Assembly: GCF_024679095.1 (NCBI RefSeq)
Contig: NC_066544.1
Location: forward strand, 4,057,524 to 4,121,523
Direction of reading: 5' to 3'
DNA from: Eriocheir sinensis
Lineage: Eukaryota > Arthropoda > Malacostraca > Decapoda > Varunidae
DNA length: 64,000 nucleotides
Part shown: positions 28,269 through 37,914 of the stretch, in pieces
How positions within the stretch are numbered: the first letter of the stretch is position 1
Layout of the letters: each line of letters opens with the position of its first letter
Position numbers and translations under genes: made by a program
The notes under the pieces: model-generated
Databases searched by the model: none
What the model was told of the DNA's origin: nothing
What the model saw: the letters and a program-made list of their open reading frames with translations, nothing else

Positions 28269-28580
28269 TAATGAAGTCATTTTCCCCCACAGCTTAGGTT
28301 ACCAGTAGTGTAAGTTAAGGGTAGTAATTTCCTCTTATTTCTCTCTTTACTGTAAAATTTCCCTGTCCCTTTCTTCCTTAAAGGTACATGGTGTTCTCTT
28401 CTAACTATTTCCTGCCGGCACGTTGCCGGAGGGAGAGGTGGGTGGGGAGGAGCCCTCATCTATTCTGTCCTGTTCTACCACACGTAGATTACTAGTAGTA
28501 GCGGTAGTAAACAGACACCCTCGCCATAGACCGATAGGTCTTCTGGTGTCTGTTCTTCCTATGTATTCCTATGTATTCCT
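28269..28580 (+). mobile_element. Element C2: 3'-UTR-only copy of the same family
   Basis: TTTTCCCCCACAGCTTAGG and the following sequence match the C1 3' UTR at about 27,990-28,030, so C2 is a heavily 5'-truncated copy. Its 3' end has a perfect 10-bp stem AACAGACACC/GGTGTCTGTT (28,510-28,519 and 28,545-28,554) with an inner AGACC/GGTCT stem. Two CTATGTATTC units follow, and then (CTC)n directly. Confidence 0.82.
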
Positions 28581-29185
28581 CCTCCTCCTCCTGTTACTCC
28601 ATCTCCCTCATTTCCTTACTCCCCATGTCTCCCTCCCTCCCTCCCTCCCTCTCTCCCTCCATCCCTTTCCTCTGTCTCTTTTCCTCCCTTACCTCTCCGC
28701 CACCATCTATCCCTTCCCCCATCCCTCCCCCGTCCTTACCCCCCTCCATCAGGCGTCCTCCCTCACTACCCCTCCCCCCTTCTTCCCCCCTCCCCTCCTG
28801 CAGGCGTCCTCCATCAGCCTGTGCTTATAAACAAATGAGCATCGTTTCACCTTAGTTTATTTCGGACCCAAAAAGCGGGATATTTACGGATCAACGAGAG
28901 GCCGAATGAGCGAGCAGCCGGCGCGCCCCTCACTCGGTCCGTCAATCCGGATAAAAAAAAAGAAAAAAAAAGAGGAGGAGTCCGGATCGCGTTGTCACTT
29001 AGCATTCAAATCTCGGTCATTTCAGGGGCCGGATACGGATGTTGGAGCAGAGTAATGTGTGCCTGCCTCGTCTGTGTGGGGGGGAGGGGGAGAGGGGTCG
29101 TGTGTGTGGGGTAGGGGGTCGTATACGTGTGTGGGGGATGGAGGAGAGGAGGAGGGGTCGATGTGTGGGAGGGGGAAGGGGGGCA

Positions 29186-29190
<5 letters not shown>
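28575..29190. other. Pyrimidine-rich, then GC-balanced unique sequence
   Basis: CTCC-rich sequence to 28,810 is followed by a unique CpG-containing island at 28,855-29,050 and G-rich GTGTGGGGG variants to 29,190. A (GT)n run lies at about 29,190-29,236. No gene. Confidence 0.4.
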
Positions 29191-29236
<46 letters not shown>

Positions 29237-29238
<2 letters not shown>

Positions 29239-29703
29239 TGTGTGCGTGAGTAATGTGTTTGTGTATGCTCTCCCAACACATCAAAATAAGCTGCCGGGGT
29301 AACGTAGCCGCACACCTATCGCACCCTAAATAAATCTGTGTTGTTTTTGAAAGGCTGAGAGGCTGGAGGACACTGCCTTGGCGATGCGCGAGTATGTTAA
29401 TATAAAAATATGCAAATGCAGAATAAATATTAATTCGCAGATACAGATTAAGGACGCATAGCAGAGGATGATGAACTTGAAACTAGAGTGTCCTTATTAA
29501 AAAAAAACCCAGCAAGAGCAGGAGCAGGAAAAAAAACTTAGTAATGATAATAATGAAGATACTAATAATTATTGCAAAATGAAAAATAAGTTACGAAGAT
29601 AAGGTTGAGGATAAAAAATGAAGGAATAAGTAACAAACTGATGCAAACAAAATATTTCTCACCATTTTCACCACTTCCTCTTCCTTCTCCTCCTCCTCCT
29701 CCT
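29237..29703. other. AT-rich unique sequence ending in (TCC)n
   Basis: Non-repetitive AT-rich DNA with no esterase N-terminal homology, so element A does not continue upstream. The last 25 bp are (TCC)n and abut element A. Confidence 0.5.
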
Positions 29704-30096
29704 GGTGCAAAACTACAAGATATAGAAGAAGCGGTAGACCTCGTCTCAGACCGCACGGAGCAGGACACACTCTTTGTTTTGCACGCTGGCACGAACAACG
29801 TTCAAACAATGTCCACGGAGGAAATTATAGCTGACTACCGACGAGTAATCCGCCGCTTCAAGGAAAAGTCAAGCCACATCATTGTCTCCGGGATTCTTCC
29901 GAGAATCGACGCCTTCACAGGCTTCCACAGAAAGGCGTTGAACATCAACAACAGATTGAAGCACCTCTGCCAGGACGAGGAAGTTTCGTTCGCAAGTCAG
30001 TGGGATCATTTCTATGATATCCCCGACCTTTTCCGTCCTGACGGTCTTCACCTCAATGCGATTGGCTCAGCACGGCTTGGTAGGTTGCTGAACTAG
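29704..30096 (+). CDS. Element A ORF1, C-terminal SGNH/GDSL esterase fragment
   Basis: The frame enters from the (TCC)n tract at a Gly-Ala codon pair. It then reads LQDIEEAV, block III as FVLHAGTNN, and the DxxH block as DGLHLNAIG, and stops at 30,094-30,096. The catalytic Ser block and the N-terminal half of ORF1 are absent, so the fragment cannot be an active esterase. The frame is otherwise uninterrupted. The start coincides within about three codons with the start of the equivalent fragment in element B, next to a different microsatellite. ATG codons upstream at 29,605-29,700 lie in non-element DNA. Confidence 0.88.
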   Translation, partial: GAKLQDIEEAVDLVSDRTEQDTLFVLHAGTNNVQTMSTEEIIADYRRVIRRFKEKSSHIIVSGILPRIDAFTGFHRKALNINNRLKHLCQDEEVSFASQWDHFYDIPDLFRPDGLHLNAIGSARLGRLLN

Positions 30097-30200
30097 GAGG
30101 TACTTTTGTACTCAAAAAACTCCGAGCGCGGGAGGGGCACCAAAGTATCGTAAACAACCAACCAGTAGGGACCGCTCATTACACACCAAGGCCCCCAACA

Positions 30201-33029
30201 GTGAACACAAGCAGACACCAGACTACTGTGCCGCGAAGCGTTGAAGTCAAGAAGGACATTTCTGTCCTATACACCAACGCGCGGAGCTTAATACCCAAAC
30301 GGGATGAGTTACTTGCCTATGTTGACGTAGGAAGTCCGGACGTGATTGCCATCACCGAAACGTGGGCCACCTCTGACCACCTAATGACCGAATTCTCAAT
30401 TCCGGGATACGAGAGCTTCTACAAAAACAGACTTCACAAGAAAGGAGGAGGTGTTATCTGTTACGTCAAGAACAAATACCCTGCCGTGGAAATAACCAAA
30501 GAAGACTCAGAGAAATATGACACTGTATATGTTAAACTGGAGACTAGCAAGCACAACAAAATAACGATTGGAACCGTTTACAGACCTCCAAAGCAACAAG
30601 CAGCGGACGACGAAGCGCTTTACGAGGAAATTCACACCATAACACAAAACAAACAGTCAGTCATTATCGGGGACTTTAACTGTTCCAACATTGACTGGAC
30701 CACGATGATTGGAGATCGGGAGGGTAACAGATTGCTCGAAATGTTAGAGGACAATTTTCTTACTCAGATTGTTACCCAACCGACGAGGGAAAATAACTTA
30801 TTAGACCTAGTACTCGTGAGTGATTCAGATCTCACACTTGAATGTCAAGTCGGCGAAAAACTGGATGGTTGCGACCATCACCTAATTCGCCTAAAAATCA
30901 GAACAGACCATGAACTCACCGAAAACATGTTCAAGATTCCAGACTACAAAAAAAACAATTTTAACTTCGCTCGTGAGCTGCTAACCCAAACAACTTGGGA
31001 ACCCATGAACCTCACTCCGGTGGACGGCGCGTGGAACGATTTTAAGAACAAACTCCTGGAGGTAGAGAAAACGACTGTTCCCATGAAGACAAGGAGAACA
31101 AATAATGCCACAAGCACACCATGGATGACTACCCAAGTTCGACGGGCGATTAATTTGAAGAAGAGAAAATACAACTTGCTAAAGGAAAACAGCACTGACG
31201 AGGCACGCGAACAGTACCATCAAAGCCTCAGAGCTTGCAGAACACTCATTCGCCAGAGTAAACGCGACTATGAAAAGCAAATTGCACGCGAAGCCAAGTC
31301 CAACCCGAAAAAGTTCTTCACGTATATAAGAACCAAAAAGAAGACAAAAAGCAATATCGGTCCCTTAAAAGATGAAAGTGACGTACTAACACAGGACAGT
31401 AGACAAATGGTCGAAATCCTAAACAGGAACTTCGCGTCTGTGTTCACGGTCGAGAATACCCAGTCCGTACCCGAGAGCCCTTCCCCACCGATGGGAATCA
31501 CTCCCCTAGAAATTGGTACAATCGACGAACGGGATGTGAAAAAGTACCTAGACAAACTCGAGACAAACAAGTCTACCGGACCCGATGACTTGTCACCCAG
31601 GCTGCTCAGGGAACTCAAGCAGCAAATCCTCAAGCCACTCACCGCCATCTACAATCTGTCACTACAACAAAACAAAGTCCCGAAAGACTGGAAACAAGCG
31701 AACGTAACACCGATCTACAAAAAGGGAGACAAAAGTGTGGCCCTAAACTACAGACCAATCAGCTTGACCTCAGTGGCGGGAAAAATCCTCGAGAAGATCA
31801 TCAGAGACAAACTCGTTAGGTTCCTTGAAGACAACAACATCATTTCCGATGCTCAGCACGGTTTCAGGAACAAGCGCTCATGCTTAACCAATTTATTGGA
31901 CTTCTTCCAAGGTATCTATGAAACCTGGGATAATCATATCCCTAGTGATGTTATATATCTAGACTTTCAGAAAGCCTTTGACAAAGTGCCACATGAAAGA
32001 CTCCTCAAGAAACTTAAGTCGGCAGGATTAGGCGACGATCTGACAGCGTGGATCAAAGACTGGCTCACTGAAAGAAAACAACGAGTTGTACTCAACGGAC
32101 AGGCCTCCGAGTGGCTCCCGGTCACAAGTGGAGTGCCACAGGGGTCAGTGCTGGGACCCATACTTTTCATCATATATATCAACGACCTAGAACTAGGATT
32201 AAAATCCAATCTTTCAAAATTTGCCGACGACACAAAGGTGGGTGGGAAGGCCCTCACGACGGCAGACTGCGAAATTATCCAGAGAGACCTGGGCCAGATC
32301 ACTCGTTGGTCAGAAAAATGGCAGATGTCCTTCAACACTACCAAATGTAAAGTAATGCATATCGGATCCAGAAACAGCAACCACATATACCACATGGGTG
32401 GCGAACCACTACATGTTGTGCAAGAGGAAAGAGACCTCGGGGTCACCATCAGCAGTGACTTGAAACAAACAAAACACTGCAAGTCCGCCTGTAAGAAAGC
32501 CAATACAATGCTTGGGTTCATATCGAGGAACTTCGAATACAAGACGCCGGGAGTTATGTTATCCTTGTATAATTCGCTGGTAGGGCCCCACCTGGAATAC
32601 GCCGTGCAATTCTGGTCTCCTAATTACAGGAAAGACATTGAATTACTTGAGAGAGTACAGCGCCGCGCCACGAAGATGATACCATCACTGAGGACGAAAC
32701 CCTATGAAGAACGACTCGAGCGACTCAACCTCTTCACGTTGGAAAAGAGACGACTGCGGGGAGACATGATACAAGTCTTTAAGTACCTGAACAAGCTCAG
32801 CAACGTTGATCACTCCAAACTCTTCACGCTACAAACTAACCTGAGAACAAGAAACAACGGAAAAACAATTCAAGCAAAGCGATGCAATACCGACATCGGC
32901 AGGAGTTATTTCTCGAATAGAGTTGTTCGCCACTGGAACAGCCTTCCTGCAGAAGTGGTTAGCGCAGAGACCATCAACTCCTTCAAGAAACGCATTGATC
33001 GTCACTTTGCTGCAACGGGAGTGAACTGA
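30201..33029 (+). CDS. Element A ORF2: AP endonuclease/reverse transcriptase, intact
   Basis: A 942-codon uninterrupted frame. Endonuclease: VLYTNARSL (residue about 20), AITETWA (about 52), IIGDFNCSNIDW (about 153), CDHHLIRL (about 224). Reverse transcriptase: NVTPIYKKGDK (about 500), HGFRNKRSC, YLDFQKAFDKVPH (about 585), GVPQGSVLGPILFIIYINDL (about 643) and the catalytic FADD (about 673). The C-terminal region includes LEYAVQFWSP and VQRRATKM and ends shortly after DRHFAA. The protein would nick target DNA and prime reverse transcription from it. The listed start is a GTG; no ATG precedes the endonuclease, and the frame stays open upstream to 30,084, overlapping ORF1 in the -1 phase. Translation probably depends on ORF1. 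Confidence 0.93.
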   Translation: MNTSRHQTTVPRSVEVKKDISVLYTNARSLIPKRDELLAYVDVGSPDVIAITETWATSDHLMTEFSIPGYESFYKNRLHKKGGGVICYVKNKYPAVEITKEDSEKYDTVYVKLETSKHNKITIGTVYRPPKQQAADDEALYEEIHTITQNKQSVIIGDFNCSNIDWTTMIGDREGNRLLEMLEDNFLTQIVTQPTRENNLLDLVLVSDSDLTLECQVGEKLDGCDHHLIRLKIRTDHELTENMFKIPDYKKNNFNFARELLTQTTWEPMNLTPVDGAWNDFKNKLLEVEKTTVPMKTRRTNNATSTPWMTTQVRRAINLKKRKYNLLKENSTDEAREQYHQSLRACRTLIRQSKRDYEKQIAREAKSNPKKFFTYIRTKKKTKSNIGPLKDESDVLTQDSRQMVEILNRNFASVFTVENTQSVPESPSPPMGITPLEIGTIDERDVKKYLDKLETNKSTGPDDLSPRLLRELKQQILKPLTAIYNLSLQQNKVPKDWKQANVTPIYKKGDKSVALNYRPISLTSVAGKILEKIIRDKLVRFLEDNNIISDAQHGFRNKRSCLTNLLDFFQGIYETWDNHIPSDVIYLDFQKAFDKVPHERLLKKLKSAGLGDDLTAWIKDWLTERKQRVVLNGQASEWLPVTSGVPQGSVLGPILFIIYINDLELGLKSNLSKFADDTKVGGKALTTADCEIIQRDLGQITRWSEKWQMSFNTTKCKVMHIGSRNSNHIYHMGGEPLHVVQEERDLGVTISSDLKQTKHCKSACKKANTMLGFISRNFEYKTPGVMLSLYNSLVGPHLEYAVQFWSPNYRKDIELLERVQRRATKMIPSLRTKPYEERLERLNLFTLEKRRLRGDMIQVFKYLNKLSNVDHSKLFTLQTNLRTRNNGKTIQAKRCNTDIGRSYFSNRVVRHWNSLPAEVVSAETINSFKKRIDRHFAATGVN

Positions 33030-33110
33030 ACGTTCCCAAGAGTAGGTACACTATTGCTTTAATCCTTCCCTGCAAGCCACTCCTGTGGCAAACGGATTGA
33101 TTAAATCACT

Positions 33111-33180
33111 GAACGCAGGCAGCCTAGTAATGAGCCAACAGGCTTTCTGCTGCCTGCTAGTCCATGTTTCCATGTTTCCT
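33111..33180 (+). other. 3' stem-loop and tandem tail of element A
   Basis: A 9-bp perfect stem with an inner 5-bp stem is followed three bases later by the CCATGTTT tail. In L2/CR1-like elements the 3' end of the RNA is what the reverse transcriptase recognises, so this is a candidate recognition structure. Confidence 0.7.
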
Positions 33181-33319
33181 CTTCCTCCTCCTCCTCCTCC
33201 TCCTTTTCCTCCTCCTCCTTTGTCTTCCTTTCTCTGGCGAGGCGTCCATAGAAGCACAGCATTCCTCAACACAGAAGTGGACCATGGACTGAACGCAGTG
33301 TGTGCGTACGTCAGTGGGC

Positions 33320-33700
33320 ATTAGTATGAGTGAAAGAGTGAGTGAGTTGATGAGGGTGTGAGTAAATGTGTTTACGGGTCAGTGAATGAGTGAGAAGTGT
33401 GCACATGTGAAGGAATGATTGAGAGAGTGTGAATGACTAAGTAAAAAAAGTGAGTGTTTGAAAGTTAGAAAGTGTTAAAGAGTGAATTTGAACGAATGAA
33501 GAGTGAATAAGAGTGAGTGAGTGAGTCAGCCGGTTAATCAATATATGGTAAAAGTAAATAAATGAGAGAGTGAGTCAGTCAGAAAAAAAAAATGTAAATG
33601 AGGAAATAAGTTAAGGTGAGTCAGTGAATAAGTAAGTAAGCCAATGTGTGAGTGAGCGAGCGTGTGAGTGAGTGCTTGGAGCAGCCGGAGACAGAGACGG
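33320..33700. repeat. Degenerate (GAGT)n tetranucleotide region
   Basis: AGTGAGTGAG and related variants recur through about 370 bp with many substitutions. A second such region lies at 36,240-36,680. Confidence 0.75.
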
Positions 33701-33783
33701 AGCGTTCCACCCCCGGTGCTGTCTGTGTCCATTGTGAGGGTGGCGCGACCGTCAGTCACTTATTAATGAGGGGATTCTGACCA

Positions 33784-33788
<5 letters not shown>

Positions 33789-33838
<50 letters not shown>

Positions 33839-33880
33839 GTTCTTCTTCTTCTTCTTTTTCTTCTGCTTCTTTTTCTTCTT
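33789..33880. repeat. (CT)n then (TTC)n
   Basis: (CT)n at 33,789-33,835, directly followed by TTC/TTCTTC-rich sequence. Confidence 0.85.
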
Positions 33881-34175
33881 CATTTTTTTCTTTCTACTTC
33901 TACTTCTTGCTACAGATTTCATTCTTTTTAATCCCTATATATTTTTGTTTGTTTCCTAACTGACTTTTTCATTCCATCATTCACAGTCAGCCAGCTCTCA
34001 TTCCTTCCGTGCTCCCCTTTTTTTTATTTCATGCCTTCCACGTTTACTCCTTCCGCATTCTTATATTCCTTCTTCTTTCTTTTCTTTTGCTTTCCCACAC
34101 TTACTTTTTTTATCTATCTACTTGAGGGAGTTATCTTTTCGTTCACTCCTGTAAGAAAAAAAAGATAAACAAACG

Positions 34176-34176
34176 A

Positions 34177-34260
<84 letters not shown>

Positions 34261-34278
34261 TGTGTGTGTGTGTGTGTA
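34176..34278. repeat. (GT)n microsatellite
   Basis: About 50 GT units with one A interruption near 34,254. The preceding 34,000-34,170 is T-rich unique DNA. Confidence 0.95.
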
Positions 34279-34522
34279 TTTACGCTGCCCGGTACAAGGA
34301 AAAAGTGTTTGCTTGTATATTGTTCTATGACTCGGTTAGTTAGTTTTACTCTTGCAAAAAAATACAGTAATCAAGATGCTGATGATTTTTAAACGCTTTG
34401 TGAATGGATCGCTGAAACTGGACCTTTTTTTCAGTCAATTTTCGTGTAAACCTTCGCAACACGCTAACCAAGGCTGCCGTTGTGTTGTTTTATGCCGCGA
34501 TTTGGTGGGCTCATTAGGGGAT

Positions 34523-34885
<363 letters not shown>

Positions 34886-34929
34886 GCAAGGTTAAATTCT
34901 AATCTGGACAACATATGGTGATCCAGGTG

Positions 34930-35195
34930 CGTCGAGTCTTGGTTCCTGATTGGTCAATTAAGCCGAGCACCAAGGCCCAGCTCGCCCTCTGATTGGCCCA
35001 CCCGTTGCTAGGATACCGCGCCTAGGGCAACCCCGATTCGCCTCTGTTTTCTCGCTCCTCCTCGATCCCTTTACGGCGAGAAATAAAAGACAAAACGTAC
35101 TTATACCCTTGAGTGGGGAGCAGGTCAGTGTAGCTAGGGGGGGGGGGGGGGTACAAGAAGGGGCTGGGTCTAGTAAACAAAAGTCAGCCATCTTG
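34930..35195 (+). promoter_or_regulatory. Candidate promoter with two CCAAT boxes, an X-box-like site and an initiator
   Basis: A unique island holds two inverted CCAAT boxes (CTGATTGG near 34,948 and 34,990). An RFX X-box-like imperfect palindrome follows (GTTGCTAGG...CCTAGGGCAAC, 35,004-35,033), then AATAAAAG at 35,082, TTATAC at 35,101 and an arthropod initiator TCAGTG at 35,125. A GCCATCTTG (YY1/Pho-like) lies near 35,186. A run of 15 G follows the initiator. The motifs are seen; promoter function is inferred, and no downstream coding exon is recognised. Confidence 0.35.
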
Positions 35196-35199
35196 AAAT

Positions 35200-35612
35200 C
35201 ACCAAAGAGGAGGAGGTGGAGGAGGAGAAGGAAGGGGAGGAGAAGAGAGGGAGACAGTGGTTTAAGGGGACTGTGAAGAATGACTTAGGGGTGAAGGAGG
35301 TTATGGGGGGAATTCAAGGGGGAGGAGAATGTGGGGGAAATAGGATGAGGGGTGATGAAGGACAGTGAAGAGGGGGGAATAGGAGGGGGGGGGGCAGGAG
35401 GAGCAGGGTGAAGGGTAAAGGACAGTAGGGAGTCAAGAAGGGAAACAGGAGGAGGAGGAGGAGGAGGAGGAGGAGGGGGAAAGAGAGGATTGACAGGGAG
35501 GTTGGATTTCTTTATAGTAGTTGTGGTAGTGGTGGTGGTGGTGATGGGACCTTTGAATGGGGCGTGTGAATGGGTGTTGACGTCATGTGGTGATTGATCA
35601 GAGAGCGACCAA
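35200..35612. other. Purine/G-rich sequence with (GGA)n
   Basis: GGGGAGGA-rich sequence with (GGA)n at about 35,450-35,475. No gene. Confidence 0.5.
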
Positions 35613-35614
35613 TG

Positions 35615-35653
<39 letters not shown>

Positions 35654-36240
35654 ATCATCATCATCATCATCATCATCATTAGCAACACCATTAACTCCAT
35701 CACTTTCCTCATCCTTCCCTTCACTTCCCCTTCCCTCCCTACTCTTCCACTCCCATCACTCCCAAATCCATTACTGCTGCCTCTCCTTTCCCTCTCCTTT
35801 CCCATCTTCGTCACCCATCTCTTTTCCCTTCCTCCCTCCCCCTTATCACACACCTCTCTACATTTATCTCTTCCTCCCTCCTCTCCCTTTCTCCCTTACC
35901 TCATTTCTACCTCCCTTATCCCCCTTCCTCTCTGCCTCCCTCTCTTTCCTCCCTCCTCTTCTTTTCCTGCCTCTCCCACGCCCATCACTAAATACCTCTT
36001 TTCTCCATTTACCTTTCTTTTTTTACCTCTTCTTCTTTTTTTTCTCTCTCCCCTGTTCATGCCCTTTCAGTTCGGCGCGTTTTCTGTTTCCCGTTTTTTA
36101 TGTATTTACGTTTTGTGTTTTGTTTTTTCTTTCGCTGTTGAGTTTTGTGTTGCGCCGCCTCGCTTGTGTTGCGTGAAAATTTGTGTTGTTTGCGCTTCCC
36201 GGTGAAAAATTATGCAGGCGCGATTTTGATATGACGTGTC
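35613..36240. other. (CT)n, (CAT)n and pyrimidine domain
   Basis: (CT)n at 35,615-35,652 and (CAT)n at 35,655-35,680, then CTCCC-rich sequence to 36,060 and unique T/G-rich sequence to 36,230. The Ser/Leu/Pro-rich frame is compositional. Confidence 0.55.
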
Positions 36241-36690
36241 TTAAAGGGGAGAGAGAGAGAGGGAGAGAGTTGTTGAGTGGGTGAGTGAGTGAGTGAGTGG
36301 TACAAGTGAGTGAGGCAGTGGTGAGTGATGAGCGATGGAGTGACAGTGAGTGAGTGATGATTGGTGGGGGTGAGTGAGTGTTGTGAGTCAGGTGTGAAGG
36401 TGAGTGAATGGTGAATGGTACGAGTTTTTGGGGTAAATGGGTGATTGAATGGCGAATTATATGAGTTCTTTGATGAGTGGAAAGGTGAAAAAGTGAGTGA
36501 CGAGTTGATGGTATGGCTATCTTTGTGAGTGGGAGGAAGAGTGGATGAAAGACTGAATGCTTGAGTGAGAGAATGCTGTGATGATGAATGAATGAATGAG
36601 GAAGTGAGTGAGGTATGGCATTGGCGGGAGGATGCTGAGGCGAGTGAATGAGTGCGTGAGTTAGTGCGTGAAGCCATAAAGTGACTGCTG
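36240..36690. repeat. Degenerate (GAGT)n tetranucleotide region
   Basis: GAGTGAGTGAGTGAG and GTGAGTGATGA variants over about 440 bp. Confidence 0.75.
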
Positions 36691-36894
36691 GAGGTGATAG
36701 TTAGGTGGGGCTGTAGATGCGTGGCGGTGTTGAAAGGGTGATGATGTGTGGTGATGTGGGGGGTTATGTAATTTATGCTTTTCCGTTTGTCGATCCGTGT
36801 CTCTGTCTATCAGTACCAATCGTCTTAATCGTCGTAATTTGCACGTATTAGCCCATTACGACCGAAGCAAATGTCAGTCAGCCATGAACTGTAC

Positions 36895-36985
36895 ACTACT
36901 GATTGCGGGGCATCGAACCCTGGCCTTCAGAATAGAAATCAGGAGACCAAACTGTTTCCTTTGCTAAAAAAAAAACATGAACCAC
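36895..36985 (-). mobile_element. tRNA-like SINE head, minus strand
   Basis: The minus strand shows a TTAGCAAAGG..CAGTTTGG A-box-like segment and a GGTTCGATGCC B box. The spacing fits RNA polymerase III promoters, and the inter-box segment CTGATTTCTATTCTGAA resembles that of the plus-strand copy at 37,009. It is too degenerate for a functional tRNA. Confidence 0.5.
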
Positions 36986-37004
36986 GGATGAGCTAAATAA
37001 TCAT

Positions 37005-37088
37005 CGAGTTCATCAGTAGTACAGTTGGTTTGCTGCCCTGACCTCTATTCTCAAGTCCACGGTTCGAATCCCGGCACTCTGGGTTGTC
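37005..37088 (+). mobile_element. tRNA-like SINE head, plus strand
   Basis: A-box-like TAGTACAGTTGG and B box GGTTCGAATCC at 37,062 have normal tRNA spacing. The ends do not form a convincing acceptor stem and there is no clean cloverleaf. It lies back to back with a related head on the other strand. Confidence 0.55.
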
Positions 37089-37249
37089 CATTTCAAAACA
37101 TTTCCCTGTGTTATTGCAGTTTCTCAGATGTCAGTCAGTCAGTCAGTTATGCTTTTCTTGACTCTCCTGTATATGAATTTCCTTTTCTTTCTGTTCCGTT
37201 TCATTCTTTCGCATACGCAACACTGTGCCGGCCGACTTTACCTTTGCTA

Positions 37250-37715
37250 TCATCATTTCCATATCTCCTTTATGTATCATATCAGTATAACTATTCTCAT
37301 CTTCCCTTGTACGTATGCCATGTCAGTCTGTTTTCTACTATACTCGTGCCCTTCCCTTCCTTCTGTGTGTACCGCTGTCAGTCTGCCTTTCCTGCCCTGC
37401 CCTTGTTTTCCGTGTAAGTGTACCGCTTCAGTCTATCTTTCGTCATCCATATTTCCTCCGTGTTGAAAGTATATCATGACGGTCTGCCTTTATGCTCCTC
37501 ATTTCATCCATATAAGTACCGTCTCAGTCTACCTTTCCTCACCTGCCGCGTTTCCTCACCTTTCTAGTGGGTGCTCCAAATGAGGATGCATCCCTTCCTG
37601 TTCTCGTTTCTTCCATATTTGTACATACCATGCCAGTCTGTCCTTCATCTTCCTCGTTTCCTCCGTATATGTGCGCCCCGTGACAGACAGCCTTCCCTCA
37701 CTCCCTCCGTTTCCT
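37250..37715. repeat. Divergent minisatellite, unit about 60-65 bp
   Basis: CAGTCT(G/A)CCTTTC or close variants, followed by a TTTCCTCC..TGT(A/G) segment and a GTACC(G/A) segment, recur every 60-65 bp for about seven copies with heavy divergence. Confidence 0.65.
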
Positions 37716-37719
37716 CCTC

Positions 37720-37910
37720 TTTGCAGGGGATGCACCGCGGCAGCGCACCGCTCCTCGCCTGCCTGCGCCGCCTCACCTGCCGTCCGCCACTTATCCGCCA
37801 TTACCAGGTAAATTGTAATTATCGGCGGGCATTAGCGGTGCCTCCATTCGTCACCTGAGCGGGAGGATGTGGCCGCTACGAATGCATATTAAGAGCAGAC
37901 TCGAGACTTA
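37720..37910. promoter_or_regulatory. Unique island with CAGGTAA, TAATTA and CACCTG
   Basis: CCAGGTAAATTGTAATTATCGG near 37,804 combines a CAGGTAA with a homeodomain core. CACCTGAG follows at about 37,853 and GCATATTAAG at about 37,882. Same motif vocabulary as the other islands; function is inference. Confidence 0.25.
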
Positions 37911-37914
37911 TATT

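Larger units (their letters stand above)
29704..33180 (+). mobile_element. Element A: CR1/L2-like retrotransposon with intact ORF2, embedded in (TCC)n
   Basis: In order: truncated ORF1 esterase, intact ORF2, a 3' UTR of about 130 bp, a stem-loop and a tail of two CCATGTTT units (33,161-33,180). (TCC)n follows at once (33,180-33,220), and (TCC)n also precedes it (29,685-29,703), so the insertion lies in a microsatellite. The stem is GCAGGCAGC/GCTGCCTGC (33,115-33,123 and 33,149-33,157) with an inner AGCCT/AGGCT. The uninterrupted ORF2 implies a recent insertion. Confidence 0.93.
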
